From: Pseudomonadota bacterium
GTDB taxonomy: Bacteria; Pseudomonadota; Alphaproteobacteria; Rhodospirillales; Magnetospirillaceae
DNA: 64,000 nucleotides
Assembly (NCBI GenBank): GCA_021781575.1
Contig: JAJXWP010000023.1
Coordinates: forward strand, 1 to 64,000
Reading direction: 5' to 3'
Shown: positions 28,142 to 36,907 of the stretch, one piece after another
Numbering within the stretch: position 1 is the first letter of the stretch
Layout of the letters: the number at the start of each line of letters is the position of its first letter
Notes under the pieces: model-generated
What the model was told of the DNA's origin: nothing
Seen by the model: only the letters and a program-made list of their open reading frames with translations
The model's database searches: none
Made by a program: the position numbers and the translations under genes

Positions 28142-29626
28142 CCCGCCCGCCACCGCCTCCAGTTCCGGCGCATGCCCCGCCCGACCGGGCCAGTCCCACC
28201 ACCCGCCGCCCATGGCGAGGAAGAGCTGGGCCGTATCGACATAACGCTTCGCCTGGGCTCGCACTGCGCCGAGGCGGGCTTGCTGGTACTGCCGTTGGGC
28301 ATCCAATACCTGGAGCACGCCCACATTGCCGGCGGCATAGCTCAGGCGGGTAAGGCGCAAGGAGGCCTCGGCCGAGGCCACCGCCTTGTCCTCGGTGGCG
28401 ACGGACTCGGCGTCGTGGGCCAGCGCTTGCAGAATGTCGGCGACCTGGGCGAAGGCGCGCAAAACCGTCTGCCGATAGCGCGCCAGCGCGGTCTTGTAAG
28501 CCGCCTCGGCGGCTGCCCTCTGCGCCGCCAGGGCACCGCCGTGGAACAGCGGCGCCGTCAGCCCGCCGCCGGCTGTGATGGCCGTGGCCATTTCCTGGAA
28601 CAGCTGGCCGGGAAACGTCGCCTGCTGCAACAGATCGGCCGACAGCGTGATATCGGGATACATTTGCGCCGTGGCGACGCCGACGGCGGCACCGGCAGCG
28701 TGAAGGGCCGCTTCGGCGGCCAGAATGTCCGGCCGCTGGCGCACCAGCGCCGATGGCAGGTTGATCGGCAGCCGGTCGGGCAGACGGAAGCCGGCGAGGG
28801 CGAAGTCGGGTGGCGACCACTCGGCCGGTGCGTGGCCGACCAGCACGGCCAGGGCGTGGCGGGCCTCGGCCAGACCTTGACGAAGCGGCGGCAGTTGGGT
28901 GCGGTCGTTGGCCAGTTGGCTGTCGGCATGCAGCACGTCAACGTCCGTTGCCGACCCGGCGGCCTTGGCGGTACGCACCAGTTGCAGGTTTTGTTGATCA
29001 TCGGCCACGATGTCCTCGGCGGCAGCGATCTGCGCGTTCAGCGAGGCCATGGCCAGGGCCTGAACGACCACGTCGCCGGTCAGCGCCAGATAGGCTGCAT
29101 CCAGCTGGTAGGCCTTGGCTTCGGCCAAGGCGCCGGCCTCCTCCGCCTGGCGGTGCAGCTTGCCGAACAGGTCAAGGGCGTAGCTGACGGTCGGCCCAAC
29201 CTGATAGAGATTGAGCACCGGGCTGGGGCCGGTAAAGCCGTAGGCCATCAGATTTATCCGCTCGCGATCGGCGGCGGCCATGAGATCCGCCTGGGGATAG
29301 AGCGCGCCGGCAGCAACGGCCGCCTCCTGCACGGCCTGGCCCAGAGAAGATTCCGCGGCCGCAAGGTCCTGGTTGCCGGCGATCGATTGTCGGACCACCG
29401 CGTCGAGCTCCGGCGAGCGGAACAACGTCCACCAATCACCACTGAGGCGCTGCCCCAGTGCCTCATGCTGCTGACCGGCCGGCCCTCGCTCGCCCTTGGC
29501 CAGGTAGCCGTCCTCGGGGGGAGCCGGCGGGCGAGTGAAATCAGGCCCCATGGTGCAGGCGGCGACGGAGGCGGCGAAGAGGGCGGCGAGGGCGGCGGGC
29601 AACGGTCGTCGGGTCATCAGCATCAT
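28130..29626 (-). CDS. Outer-membrane efflux lipoprotein, NodT family
   Basis: 498-residue TolC-like channel lipoprotein. The signal peptide ends SVAAC (lipobox Cys near 24) followed by TMGPDFTRPPAPPEDGY. Both helical repeats and the RQRPDILAAEAALHAAGAAV segment are present. The ATG at 29626 overlaps the stop of the DHA2 permease (ATGA), so translation is coupled. The frame is open far upstream inside the permease gene, but in the wrong frame. It is the outer-membrane component of the EmrAB-like exporter. Its 3' end runs 12 bases into the truncated GDCCVxC relic on the other strand. Confidence 0.92.
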   Translation of the reverse strand: MMLMTRRPLPAALAALFAASVAACTMGPDFTRPPAPPEDGYLAKGERGPAGQQHEALGQRLSGDWWTLFRSPELDAVVRQSIAGNQDLAAAESSLGQAVQEAAVAAGALYPQADLMAAADRERINLMAYGFTGPSPVLNLYQVGPTVSYALDLFGKLHRQAEEAGALAEAKAYQLDAAYLALTGDVVVQALAMASLNAQIAAAEDIVADDQQNLQLVRTAKAAGSATDVDVLHADSQLANDRTQLPPLRQGLAEARHALAVLVGHAPAEWSPPDFALAGFRLPDRLPINLPSALVRQRPDILAAEAALHAAGAAVGVATAQMYPDITLSADLLQQATFPGQLFQEMATAITAGGGLTAPLFHGGALAAQRAAAEAAYKTALARYRQTVLRAFAQVADILQALAHDAESVATEDKAVASAEASLRLTRLSYAAGNVGVLQVLDAQRQYQQARLGAVRAQAKRYVDTAQLFLAMGGGWWDWPGRAGHAPELEAVAGGSGQ

Positions 29627-31158
29627 TCCATCGCGACGTCGGCCGCCACGGCGGCCTTCCGTGGGGTGCGCAGCAAAAGGAGCAGGGGCATTACTGCGAT
29701 GGCGATGACCATCATCAGCTTGAAATCGTCCAGGTAGGCGACCATCGCCGCCTGCTGGGTAATCCGCGCGTTGAGCAGGACCAGCTTTGCCGCCGTCGCG
29801 GTCTGCAGCCCCAGCCCTTGCGCCCAGGGATTGTCGGGGCGCAGATGTTCGGCCAGGGAAGCGTGGACCACCTGCGTGTTCTCGGTCAGCAGCGCCTCGA
29901 CGATGGAAATGCCGATGCTGCTGCCGACATTGCGCAGCAGGCTGAAGATGGCGGTGCCCTCGGTGCGCAGATGCCTGTCGAGGGTGGTGAACGTGACGGC
30001 GGATAGCGGTACGAAGACGAACCCCAGGCCGATGCCCTGGGTCAGGCCGGAAATGACAACCGGCGCCATGCCCATTTCCAGGCTGAAATGGGTCATCTGC
30101 CACAGGGAATAGGCGGTCATGGCAAGGCCGAAGACCAGGATCAATCGGATATCCAGGCGGCCGATCAGCCGCCCGACCAGGATCATCGCCGCCATGGTGC
30201 CCATGCCGCGCGGCGCGGTGACCAGCCCGGTGGTGGTCACCGGGTAGTGGAACAGCTCCTGCAGCATGGGCGGCAGGAGGGCCAGGGTGGCGTAAAGGAT
30301 GACGCCGACGAAGAAGATGAAGATGGTGCCGGTGACGAAATTGCGGTCCTTGAGCAGCACCCGGTTGAGGAATGTAATGCCCCGGCAGGTCGTGGTATGG
30401 ACCACGAACAGGTAGAATCCCAGTGCGGCGATCAACGCCTCGGCCCAGATTTCCGAGGATCCGAACCAGCCTTTCAACTCGCCGCGGTCCAGCATCATCT
30501 GTAACGCGCCGACCCCCAGGCTCAAGGTGGCGAAGCCGAAGAAGTCGAAACGCGGCAGTTCGTTGCGACGGTGTTCGTGAATAAAGGCGGCGATTCCGAG
30601 AAAGGCCAGCAGGCCGACCGGAAGGTTGATGTAGAACACCCAGCGCCAGTTGTAATTGTCGGTCAGCCAGCCGCCCAGGGCCGGCCCCAGTATCGGCCCG
30701 ACCATGATGCCGGCGCCCCACACCGCCATGGCCGAGCCGTGCCTTTCCGGAGGATTGATATCAAGCAGCACCGCTTGCGACAGCGGCACCAGGGCGGCAC
30801 CGCAGACGCCCTGCAGCAGGCGGAAAAGCACGATTTCGGTCAGGCTCCCGGCCATGCCGCACAAGGCCGAAGCGGCGGTGAAGCCGGCGACGGACAGCAG
30901 GAACACTCGTTTGCGGCCGAACCGGCCGGCCAGCCAGCCGGTGAGCGGCGTGGCGATGGCGGCGGCGACGATGTAGGAGGTCAGCACCCAGGTGATCTGG
31001 TCGGCCGCCGCGGAAAGGCTGCCCTGGATATGGGGCAGGGCGACGTTGGCGATGGTGGTGTCGAGCGCCTGCATGATGGTCGCCAGCATGATCGACACCG
31101 TGATCGCCCCCCGGTGGATTTCCGGCTGCTCGACACCGCCGGAAGCCGGATCGGTCAT
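29623..31158 (-). CDS. emrB: DHA2-family MFS multidrug exporter, EmrB-like
   Basis: 511-residue permease with 14 predicted TM segments. Motifs include LDTTIANVALPHIQGSLSAA (TM1), GWLAGRFGRKRVFLL (loop 2-3), RLLQGVCGAALVPLSQAVLL (TM4) and GAGIMVGPILGPALGGWLTD (motif C, drug/H+ antiporters). It works with the membrane-fusion protein and OMF encoded on either side; gene starts and stops overlap by 4 bases on both sides (31155-31158 and 29623-29626). The family exports hydrophobic uncouplers and antibiotics. Actual substrates unknown. Confidence 0.92.
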   Translation of the reverse strand: MTDPASGGVEQPEIHRGAITVSIMLATIMQALDTTIANVALPHIQGSLSAAADQITWVLTSYIVAAAIATPLTGWLAGRFGRKRVFLLSVAGFTAASALCGMAGSLTEIVLFRLLQGVCGAALVPLSQAVLLDINPPERHGSAMAVWGAGIMVGPILGPALGGWLTDNYNWRWVFYINLPVGLLAFLGIAAFIHEHRRNELPRFDFFGFATLSLGVGALQMMLDRGELKGWFGSSEIWAEALIAALGFYLFVVHTTTCRGITFLNRVLLKDRNFVTGTIFIFFVGVILYATLALLPPMLQELFHYPVTTTGLVTAPRGMGTMAAMILVGRLIGRLDIRLILVFGLAMTAYSLWQMTHFSLEMGMAPVVISGLTQGIGLGFVFVPLSAVTFTTLDRHLRTEGTAIFSLLRNVGSSIGISIVEALLTENTQVVHASLAEHLRPDNPWAQGLGLQTATAAKLVLLNARITQQAAMVAYLDDFKLMMVIAIAVMPLLLLLRTPRKAAVAADVAME

Positions 31159-32315
31159 CGCGCCCCACCTTCCGGTCTCGGCGCGGCGAAGGCGGATTCG
31201 ATCAGGGTCAGAAGGGCCCGGCGGTGCCCGGTGTCGACCTCGACGTCGGCGCTCATCCCGGCATGCAGCGGAGCATCCTGGGGCAGCCTGTCGAGTTGCA
31301 GGCGGACCGGCAGCCGCTGGACCACTTTCACCCAGTTACCCGTGGCGTTTTCCGGAGGGAGCAATGAGAACGCCGACCCGGTGCCCGGGCTGAGCGAGGC
31401 GACGCGGGCGTGGAACTGGTGGTTCGGATAGGTGTCGATGGCAACCGTCGCCGCCTGTCCCGGGCGCATGTGGGTCAGTTCCGTCTCCTTGAAATTCGCC
31501 TCGACCCAGATGCGCGAGGTGGAAATCAGTGAGAACAGCGGTTGCGCCGTGTTCACATAGTCGCCCGCCTGAAGTTGCTCGACCTTGGCCACGGTGCCGT
31601 CCTCGGGCGCCGTGACCACCGTGTAGGAGAGGTTCAGCTTCGCCCGATCGAGAGCAGCCTGAGCCTGTTGGACCAGGGGATGGCGGCCCACCGGAATATC
31701 GGCGTTGCCGCCGAGATCGGCCAAGGCGCCAGCTATTTGCTGCTGGGTCGCGGTGACTTGCTGGCGGGCGATCTGCAGGGCGTGAGCGGCTTGATCGTAC
31801 TGGGATTGCGAAGCGATTCCCGAGGCCAGCAGACGCTTCTGCCGCTCGAACTCCCGCAGCTGATAGTCGAGGGTGTCCTTCACCGCCTCCAGGTCGGCCT
31901 GCTTCTGGCGATAGGTGGCCTTCTCGGCGTCGATTCTCAGACGTGCCGCCGCCAGCCGGGCCTCGGCGTCCTCGACGGCGATGCGATAGGGGCGGTCGTC
32001 CAGCTTGAACAACACCTGCCCGGTCTTGACCGGCTGGTTGTCGCGCACGTCGACCTCCACCACCCGCCCGGGGACGTCGCTGCTGATGGATACGCGGGCG
32101 GCCTGGACATAGGCGTCGTCGGTGGACACATAGCGGCCGCCGGCAAGGTAGAGGGCACCGCCGATGACGGCGCCCAGCACCGGCACTCCGACCATCAGCG
32201 GCAGGCGCAGGCGCTGTTGCCAGTTGCGTGTCGGCTCGGCCGTCGGCCGCTCGGCGCGCGGGGAAAGGCGACGTTCGGCGGCAAGCCCGGATGACTGGCT
32301 ATCGGAGGCACGCAT
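31155..32315 (-). CDS. emrA: HlyD/EmrA-like membrane fusion protein
   Basis: 386-residue adaptor with one N-terminal TM helix (about 38-58). YVSTDDAYVQAARVSISSDV opens the lipoyl half, a long coiled coil follows (about 110-215), and then TVVTAPEDGTVAKVEQLQAG closes it. ATG 32315 is chosen by homology; longer open frame upstream lies inside the MarR gene in another frame. It overlaps the 3' end of the MarR gene by 17 bases and the start of emrB by 4, giving a tightly packed emrR-emrA-emrB-OMF operon. It connects EmrB to the outer-membrane channel. Confidence 0.92.
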   Translation of the reverse strand: MRASDSQSSGLAAERRLSPRAERPTAEPTRNWQQRLRLPLMVGVPVLGAVIGGALYLAGGRYVSTDDAYVQAARVSISSDVPGRVVEVDVRDNQPVKTGQVLFKLDDRPYRIAVEDAEARLAAARLRIDAEKATYRQKQADLEAVKDTLDYQLREFERQKRLLASGIASQSQYDQAAHALQIARQQVTATQQQIAGALADLGGNADIPVGRHPLVQQAQAALDRAKLNLSYTVVTAPEDGTVAKVEQLQAGDYVNTAQPLFSLISTSRIWVEANFKETELTHMRPGQAATVAIDTYPNHQFHARVASLSPGTGSAFSLLPPENATGNWVKVVQRLPVRLQLDRLPQDAPLHAGMSADVEVDTGHRRALLTLIESAFAAPRPEGGAR

Positions 32316-32799
32316 CGTCCAAATCCTGAAGATTGTCCTTCGGGCCGCATTCCGCCGCGATGGCCGTAGAGCCCTTGTACAGGTTGCCGTGCACCCGGGT
32401 GAGCAGCCGCATGAGCACGTCCTTTTCATGGTCGGCCAAGCCGGCCAGCGCATCGGCACGAACGTCCGCCGCCATGTCTTCGACCAGATCCAGCACGGGT
32501 CGCGCCTTGTCGGAAAGGTACAGGCGGTGGGCGCGGCGATCGTCGGGGTCGGGGCGCCGCTCGATCCAGCCGGCGGCCTCCATGCGGTCGAGCAGCCGGG
32601 CCAGGCTGATCGGTTGGATTTCCAGGAGGTCGGCCAAGCCGGCCTGATTGATGCCTTCGTGGCGGGACAGATAGGCCATGGTCCGAGATTGGGCGAGGGA
32701 TAGCCCGACCTCTCGCGTGCGTTGGTCGAAGACCTTGCGCAGGAGCCGGGCCACGTCGCTCACCAGGTAGCCGAATGTCGGTTCAATGACCTTGCTCAT
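32299..32799 (-). CDS. MarR-family transcriptional regulator
   Basis: 166-residue winged-helix repressor. The HTH lies around 45-75 (INQAGLADLLEIQPISLARL) and the wing carries ERRPDPDDRRAHRLYL, the typical DxR signature. First gene of the export operon, so it most likely represses its own operon and is released by a substrate, as EmrR is. Start ATG 32799 (MSKVIEPT); the TTG three codons earlier is less likely. A 6-base inverted repeat (32791-32809) overlaps the start codon and is a candidate autoregulatory operator. The C-terminus runs longer than usual (to 166) with a Cys in ECGPKDN. Confidence 0.9.
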   Translation of the reverse strand: MSKVIEPTFGYLVSDVARLLRKVFDQRTREVGLSLAQSRTMAYLSRHEGINQAGLADLLEIQPISLARLLDRMEAAGWIERRPDPDDRRAHRLYLSDKARPVLDLVEDMAADVRADALAGLADHEKDVLMRLLTRVHGNLYKGSTAIAAECGPKDNLQDLDDACLR

Positions 32800-32809
32800 A
32801 ATAAGCAAG
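32791..32809. promoter_or_regulatory. Candidate MarR operator overlapping the regulator's start codon
   Basis: Inverted repeat CTTGCT (32791-32796), spacer of 7, AGCAAG (32804-32809). It spans the ATG of the MarR gene. MarR dimers bind pseudo-palindromes of about 16-20 bases, so size and location fit autorepression. A second short palindrome (GCATCATATGC on the minus strand) follows directly upstream. Confidence 0.5.
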
Positions 32810-32880
32810 CATATGATGCCTTCCTGCCGAATTGCAATGCCCGTGGTTCCGAGCGTTGGCGGAGGGCCTGTCTGGCGTGC

Positions 32881-34149
32881 CTACTCTGCCTGGCGGCGGC
32901 TGATCAGCGCCAGCAGCAGGTTGCCCAGGGGCAGGATCAGCAACAGGGATTTGATCCCCAGCCCGGCACCCAGGATGATCGCGCCGACGGCGGCGGCGGC
33001 CGTCATGAACAGGGCGTTCAGCACATTGTTGGCGGCGATGATGCGCGCCCGGTGCGCGGTGTCGGCGCGCTGTTGCAGGTAGGCGTAGAGCGGCACTACG
33101 TAAAGTCCCGCGGCGACCGCGGTGAGGACCAGATCGGCGAGCGGCCGCCAGCTGCCGGGGGCGGCCAGGAATGCGCCGGCGTCAGCCAGGGCGCCGCTGG
33201 AGACCGGGGTCGCGCCGATGACGAAGTCGAAGCCGAACAAGGCCATGCCGCAGGCGCCCAGCGGCGCCAGCCGCAGGCTGACGACGCCTTTCAGCAGGTG
33301 GTGGCAAAGCAGCGAGCCGGCGCTGATGCCCAGGGTAAACATGACCAGGAACAGGGTGACCACCGTCGGGCCGGCATGCAGGACGTCTTTGGCAAAAGCG
33401 GGAAATTGCGTCAGATAGGTCGCGCCGACCAGCCAGAACCAGGAGATTCCCATCATGGTGCGCAGCAGCGGTCGGCTCGATGCCGCCCGGCGAAGGAGCA
33501 GCCAGGTTTCGCGGACGATGTTCCAGTCGACCGGCCGCCGGGCCGCCGTGGCGGGGGCCGGCGGAACCGCCAGGCTCGCCGCCCAGCCGGCCAGGGCGGC
33601 CAGGGCGACCATCGCCTGCACCGCCAGGGTGCCGTGTTCGGCCAGGATGGTCAGGCTTCCCGCCATGGTGCCGGCCAGAATGGCGACAAAGGTGCCGGCC
33701 TCGACCAGGCCGTTGGCGGCCAGCAGTTCGCCCGCGGCAAGATGGTCCGGCAGGATGCCGTACTTTAACGGACCGAAGAATGCCGCCTGGGTTCCCAGCA
33801 GGAAGAGGGCCGTCAGCAGCATCCAGGGGGCGGCTGCCCAAAGGGCGGCGACGGCGACGGCCGCGGCCGCCACCCCCAGCAGGTTGATCAGGCGGATCAG
33901 CCTGGCCTTGTCGAAGCGGTCGGCAATTTGTCCGGCGGTCGCAGAGAACAGAAAGAAGGGCAAGACGAACAGGCCAACCGCCGTGGTTGCCAGCACCTTG
34001 CCGCCCGCCGCCTGTTCGCCACCCAGGCGGTAGAGGATGAGGACGATGGTGGCGTTCTTGAACAGGTTGCCGCAAAAGGCGCCGACGAACTGGGTGATGA
34101 ACAGCGGCAGGAATCGGCGGCGGAGAAGCAGGGCGAATGGAGTCATCAT
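32881..34149 (-). CDS. LplT-like MFS lysophospholipid transporter
   Basis: 422-residue MFS protein. The segment QAAFFGPLKYGILPDHL in the TM4-5 region is the hallmark of LplT and the MFS half of Aas-type proteins, which flip lysophosphatidylethanolamine inward for re-acylation. FITQFVGAFCGNLFKNATIV at the N-terminus also fits. In many bacteria the acyltransferase/acyl-ACP synthetase Aas is fused or adjacent; neither is seen here, so the partner must be elsewhere. Start ATG 34149 (or the next codon, 34146) by alignment; the ribosome-binding site is weak. It lies 80 bases from the MarR start, a separate unit on the same strand. Confidence 0.8.
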   Translation of the reverse strand: MMTPFALLLRRRFLPLFITQFVGAFCGNLFKNATIVLILYRLGGEQAAGGKVLATTAVGLFVLPFFLFSATAGQIADRFDKARLIRLINLLGVAAAAVAVAALWAAAPWMLLTALFLLGTQAAFFGPLKYGILPDHLAAGELLAANGLVEAGTFVAILAGTMAGSLTILAEHGTLAVQAMVALAALAGWAASLAVPPAPATAARRPVDWNIVRETWLLLRRAASSRPLLRTMMGISWFWLVGATYLTQFPAFAKDVLHAGPTVVTLFLVMFTLGISAGSLLCHHLLKGVVSLRLAPLGACGMALFGFDFVIGATPVSSGALADAGAFLAAPGSWRPLADLVLTAVAAGLYVVPLYAYLQQRADTAHRARIIAANNVLNALFMTAAAAVGAIILGAGLGIKSLLLILPLGNLLLALISRRQAE

Positions 34150-34300
34150 GCGACAGTATGCGCGAATGTGACTGCCATCATTGGTTTCTTTTGCGTTTCG
34201 CCTTTTCCTTGAAACAATCATAGGGTTTAGTGAGCCTCGGGGTCGGAAAGCGTCAGGGGGGTGCTGACGATTCCGTCTGCGAGGGGCAAGGAGCGACGGA

Positions 34301-36532
34301 ATGGCCAAGTTGCGGAAGGTCCACGTCACCACGGGCGTCGTCTGGGTCGACGCCCCTGATGCCGGGCTGCAGGTGCTGTGCGGCTGCCCGGCAGACGTGG
34401 TCAAGCATCTGATGCGTCGCGGCTTGATCGTCGAGACCGAGCGGGACGGGGTAGTTTTCGAGACCGGACCGAACGCCATCTTGCTGTCCGACGTGATGCT
34501 GCAGAACGGCGCATTCTGCAACATGGCCGAGTTTCCTGCTCTGCAAATGCTGTATCGCCAAGGCATGATGCTGCCCGGGCATCCCAACAATTCGGGCGAC
34601 AAGCCCCTGCTCATCGGCTCGGCCGAACAGGTGGAGGCCCAGCTCCACTACATTCACTGCGGCAATTACGGTTTGGTCGCCCGCGAGGAGCTCGTCGCCG
34701 GCGGCGCCGATCCGCGATTGGCCGACGAGCTTCTGGCGATGAAGCGGAAATTCGCCTTCGGGCATATCCGCCACCCGCGCGATCTTCTGGAAGCCGTGGC
34801 CCTGGGTGACGAGGCGGTGGAATTGCGCGGCGGCGTGATGCTGAGGCGCCTGGGGCTGAACCTGTTCCAGTTCACGCTGGACGATGAATCGGTGACCGTC
34901 GATCTCAACCTCCCCCCCGGCGCGACCTACGAGCCGCCCTACATGTTGGGCTCGCACCGCGTCGATCGAGAATATTTCGCTGTCATTCACAGTGGCGAAG
35001 GAGACGGGTGGGACCCCAACCGACCGAGCATGGGCAGCGTACTGATGTTCCAGGGCCGCATCTATCTCATTGATGCCGGCCCGAACGTCCAGTACTCGCT
35101 GACAGCGCTCGGGATTGGCGTCAACGAGATCGAAGGCATCTTCCACACGCATTGCCACGACGATCATTTTGCCGGGCTGACCACGCTGCTCCGGGCCGAC
35201 CGCAGGATCAAGTACTACAGCACGCCGCTGGTGCGGGCTTCGGTAATGCGTAAGCTGTCGGCCCTGCTGTCGCTCGACGAGACAGGCTTTGCCGATTGCT
35301 TGGACGTGCGTGACCTGGTGTTCGATGAGTGGAACGATATCAACGGCCTGGAAGTCATGCCGCTGTTGTCGCCGCATCCGGTGGAAACCAGCCTGTTCAT
35401 CTTTCGCGCCCTGTGGGAGGACGGCTACCGGCAATACGCCCATTTCGCCGACGTGGTATCGCGCGAGGTGCTGGACCAGATGGTGGCGACCGACACCCAG
35501 CCCGGCATCTCGCGGGCGTTCTACGACAAAGTCATGGCGGGCTACGCCACCCCCGTCGATATCAAGAAGCTCGACGTCGGCGGCGGTCTGATTCATGGCC
35601 AGGCGGAGGACTTCCGCGACGATCTCTCCAGCAAGATCATTCTGTCGCATTTGGCCCGCCCGTTGACCGTGGCGGAAAAGGAGATCGGCTGCGGCGCCCC
35701 GTTCGGCACGGTGGACGTGCTCATCCACGGCAACCACGACTATGTCTGGCGCAGCGCCTACGAATTCCTGCGGACCTATTTCCCCGAGACGCCGCATCAC
35801 GAACTGCGGGTTCTGCTGAACAGCCCGGTGGTGATCTACAATCCCGAGACCATCCTGGTGCGGGAAGGCGGCATGGTCGGCAGCATCTATCTGGTGATCA
35901 CCGGCACCGTCGAGATGATGGCCGCCGGTTCGTCGGTCAACGGCCTGCTGTCGGCCGGCGGCATGATCGGGGAAGTGGCCGGCATCGAGGGCCGGGCGGC
36001 CCGCAAGACCTATCGGGCCAGCAGCTTCGTCCAGGCCCTGAAGATGTCGGTCAGCCTTTATCGCGAATTCGTCCGGCGGAACGGCTTGCTGGCCGACGTC
36101 ATGGGGCTGGAGGAACGGCGCGACTTCCTGCGCTCCACCTGGCTGTGCTCCGAGGCGCTGACCGAAATGACCCTTAATCGCCTGGCCAAGGAAATGCCGC
36201 TGCAATCATTCGCCCCCGGCCAGCCCATTGACGCCGGCGGTCGCCTCGCGGTGATCAAGAGCGGCCAGGTGGAATTGGCGGTTGCCGGCGATACGGTGGA
36301 ACGGCTGGGGCCTGGCGACTTCTTTGGCGAAGAACTGGCGGTTTTCGGCAGTTCGAGCCTGTTCCAGGCGCGGGCCGCGGCGCCGGCCGAGATCTATCTG
36401 GTCGCCGCCGCGGCGGTCCGTGAGGTACCCGTGATGCGCTGGAAGCTGGTGGAAAGCTATGAGCGCCGGATGTATGCGGGCGCCGTCAAGGAGCGGGTCG
36501 CTACCGTGGTTGACGTGCCCGGCGCACGGTGA
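34301..36532 (+). CDS. Metallo-beta-lactamase-fold protein with two cyclic-nucleotide-binding-like domains and an unrecognised N-terminal domain
   Basis: 743 residues, soluble. Residues 1-180 contain conserved-looking stretches (LCGCPADVVKHLMRRG, FETGPNAILLSDVMLQNG, QMLYRQGMMLPGHPNNSG) that I cannot place. About 230-500 is an MBL-fold hydrolase with the metal motif HTHCHDDH (282-289; HxHxDH = His284, His286, Asp288, His289) and later LSPHPVETS and HGNHDY. About 505-600 and 630-725 are two cNMP-like beta-barrels (GSIYLVITGTVEMM; LGPGDFFGEELAVFGSS); the second keeps the GDFFGE phosphate-loop type motif, the first is degenerate (AGGMIGEVAG). ATG 34301 follows AAGGAG by 7 bases. Its 3' end overlaps the tautomerase gene by 32 bases. 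A ligand-gated hydrolase is an inference. Confidence 0.8.
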   Translation: MAKLRKVHVTTGVVWVDAPDAGLQVLCGCPADVVKHLMRRGLIVETERDGVVFETGPNAILLSDVMLQNGAFCNMAEFPALQMLYRQGMMLPGHPNNSGDKPLLIGSAEQVEAQLHYIHCGNYGLVAREELVAGGADPRLADELLAMKRKFAFGHIRHPRDLLEAVALGDEAVELRGGVMLRRLGLNLFQFTLDDESVTVDLNLPPGATYEPPYMLGSHRVDREYFAVIHSGEGDGWDPNRPSMGSVLMFQGRIYLIDAGPNVQYSLTALGIGVNEIEGIFHTHCHDDHFAGLTTLLRADRRIKYYSTPLVRASVMRKLSALLSLDETGFADCLDVRDLVFDEWNDINGLEVMPLLSPHPVETSLFIFRALWEDGYRQYAHFADVVSREVLDQMVATDTQPGISRAFYDKVMAGYATPVDIKKLDVGGGLIHGQAEDFRDDLSSKIILSHLARPLTVAEKEIGCGAPFGTVDVLIHGNHDYVWRSAYEFLRTYFPETPHHELRVLLNSPVVIYNPETILVREGGMVGSIYLVITGTVEMMAAGSSVNGLLSAGGMIGEVAGIEGRAARKTYRASSFVQALKMSVSLYREFVRRNGLLADVMGLEERRDFLRSTWLCSEALTEMTLNRLAKEMPLQSFAPGQPIDAGGRLAVIKSGQVELAVAGDTVERLGPGDFFGEELAVFGSSSLFQARAAAPAEIYLVAAAAVREVPVMRWKLVESYERRMYAGAVKERVATVVDVPGAR

Positions 36533-36707
36533 CCGACTCGCCGCCGATGCCCCAGTTGTCCATATCGACTTCGTCGATCACCACGGTGGTGGTGGCCGGA
36601 TTCTTGTCGAGGACCTCCACCAGAAGATCGGTGACACCTTTGATCAAACGAGCCTTCTGCTCGGCCGTTGCTCCTTCGCGGGTAATCTTGATGTTGACGT
36701 AGGGCAT
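36501..36707 (-). CDS. 4-oxalocrotonate tautomerase family protein
   Basis: 68-residue tautomerase of the 4-OT family. Met is followed by the catalytic Pro (Pro1 after Met removal), then YVNIKITREGATAEQKARLI; the conserved Arg equivalent lies in TREG. Length is typical (60-80). Such enzymes tautomerise 2-hydroxymuconate-type or other alpha-keto acids as hexamers. The 3' end is antisense to the last 32 bases of the MBL/cNMP gene. It is encoded downstream of the orphan ccoN on the same strand but separated by a hairpin and a repeat. The substrate cannot be inferred. Confidence 0.85.
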   Translation of the reverse strand: MPYVNIKITREGATAEQKARLIKGVTDLLVEVLDKNPATTTVVIDEVDMDNWGIGGESVTVRRARQPR

Positions 36708-36738
36708 GACACTGGCTCTCCACCGTGGGGAATGCTGA

Positions 36739-36768
36739 CCTTGGTTCTTGCCCCTCGCCGGACGGGGC
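36739..36768 (-). repeat. Dispersed repeat core, inverted copy
   Basis: On the minus strand these 30 bases match 63250-63279 at 28 of 30 positions (core GCCCCGTCCGGCGAGGGGC then AAGAACCAAGG). The core can fold as GCCCC-N9-GGGGC. It lies in the 200-base gap between the tautomerase and ccoN genes. Confidence 0.65.
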
Positions 36769-36860
36769 TATGATGTTCCGCTGGTCCGCCCCGGGCGCTT
36801 TGTTCCCAAGCGCCTGGATCAGGCGGCACACCAACTGATTGGTCATCATATACGGTTCGA

Positions 36861-36886
36861 GGGCGGAGCCGCCACCGGCTCCGCCC
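36861..36886 (-). terminator. Hairpin downstream of ccoN
   Basis: Perfect 11-base arms GGGCGGAGCCG (36861-36871) and CGGCTCCGCCC (36876-36886) with a 4-base loop, 22 bases past the ccoN stop on the minus strand. There is a short T-run on the plus strand only, so it may serve either strand or simply stabilise the ccoN 3' end. Confidence 0.6.
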
Positions 36887-36907
36887 CCTTTCCCATGCTC
36901 CGTTGCG

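Noticed and set aside
34253-36205. Minus-strand open frame of 650 codons
   Set aside because: Antisense to the MBL/cNMP gene, no recognisable domain, shadow-frame composition.
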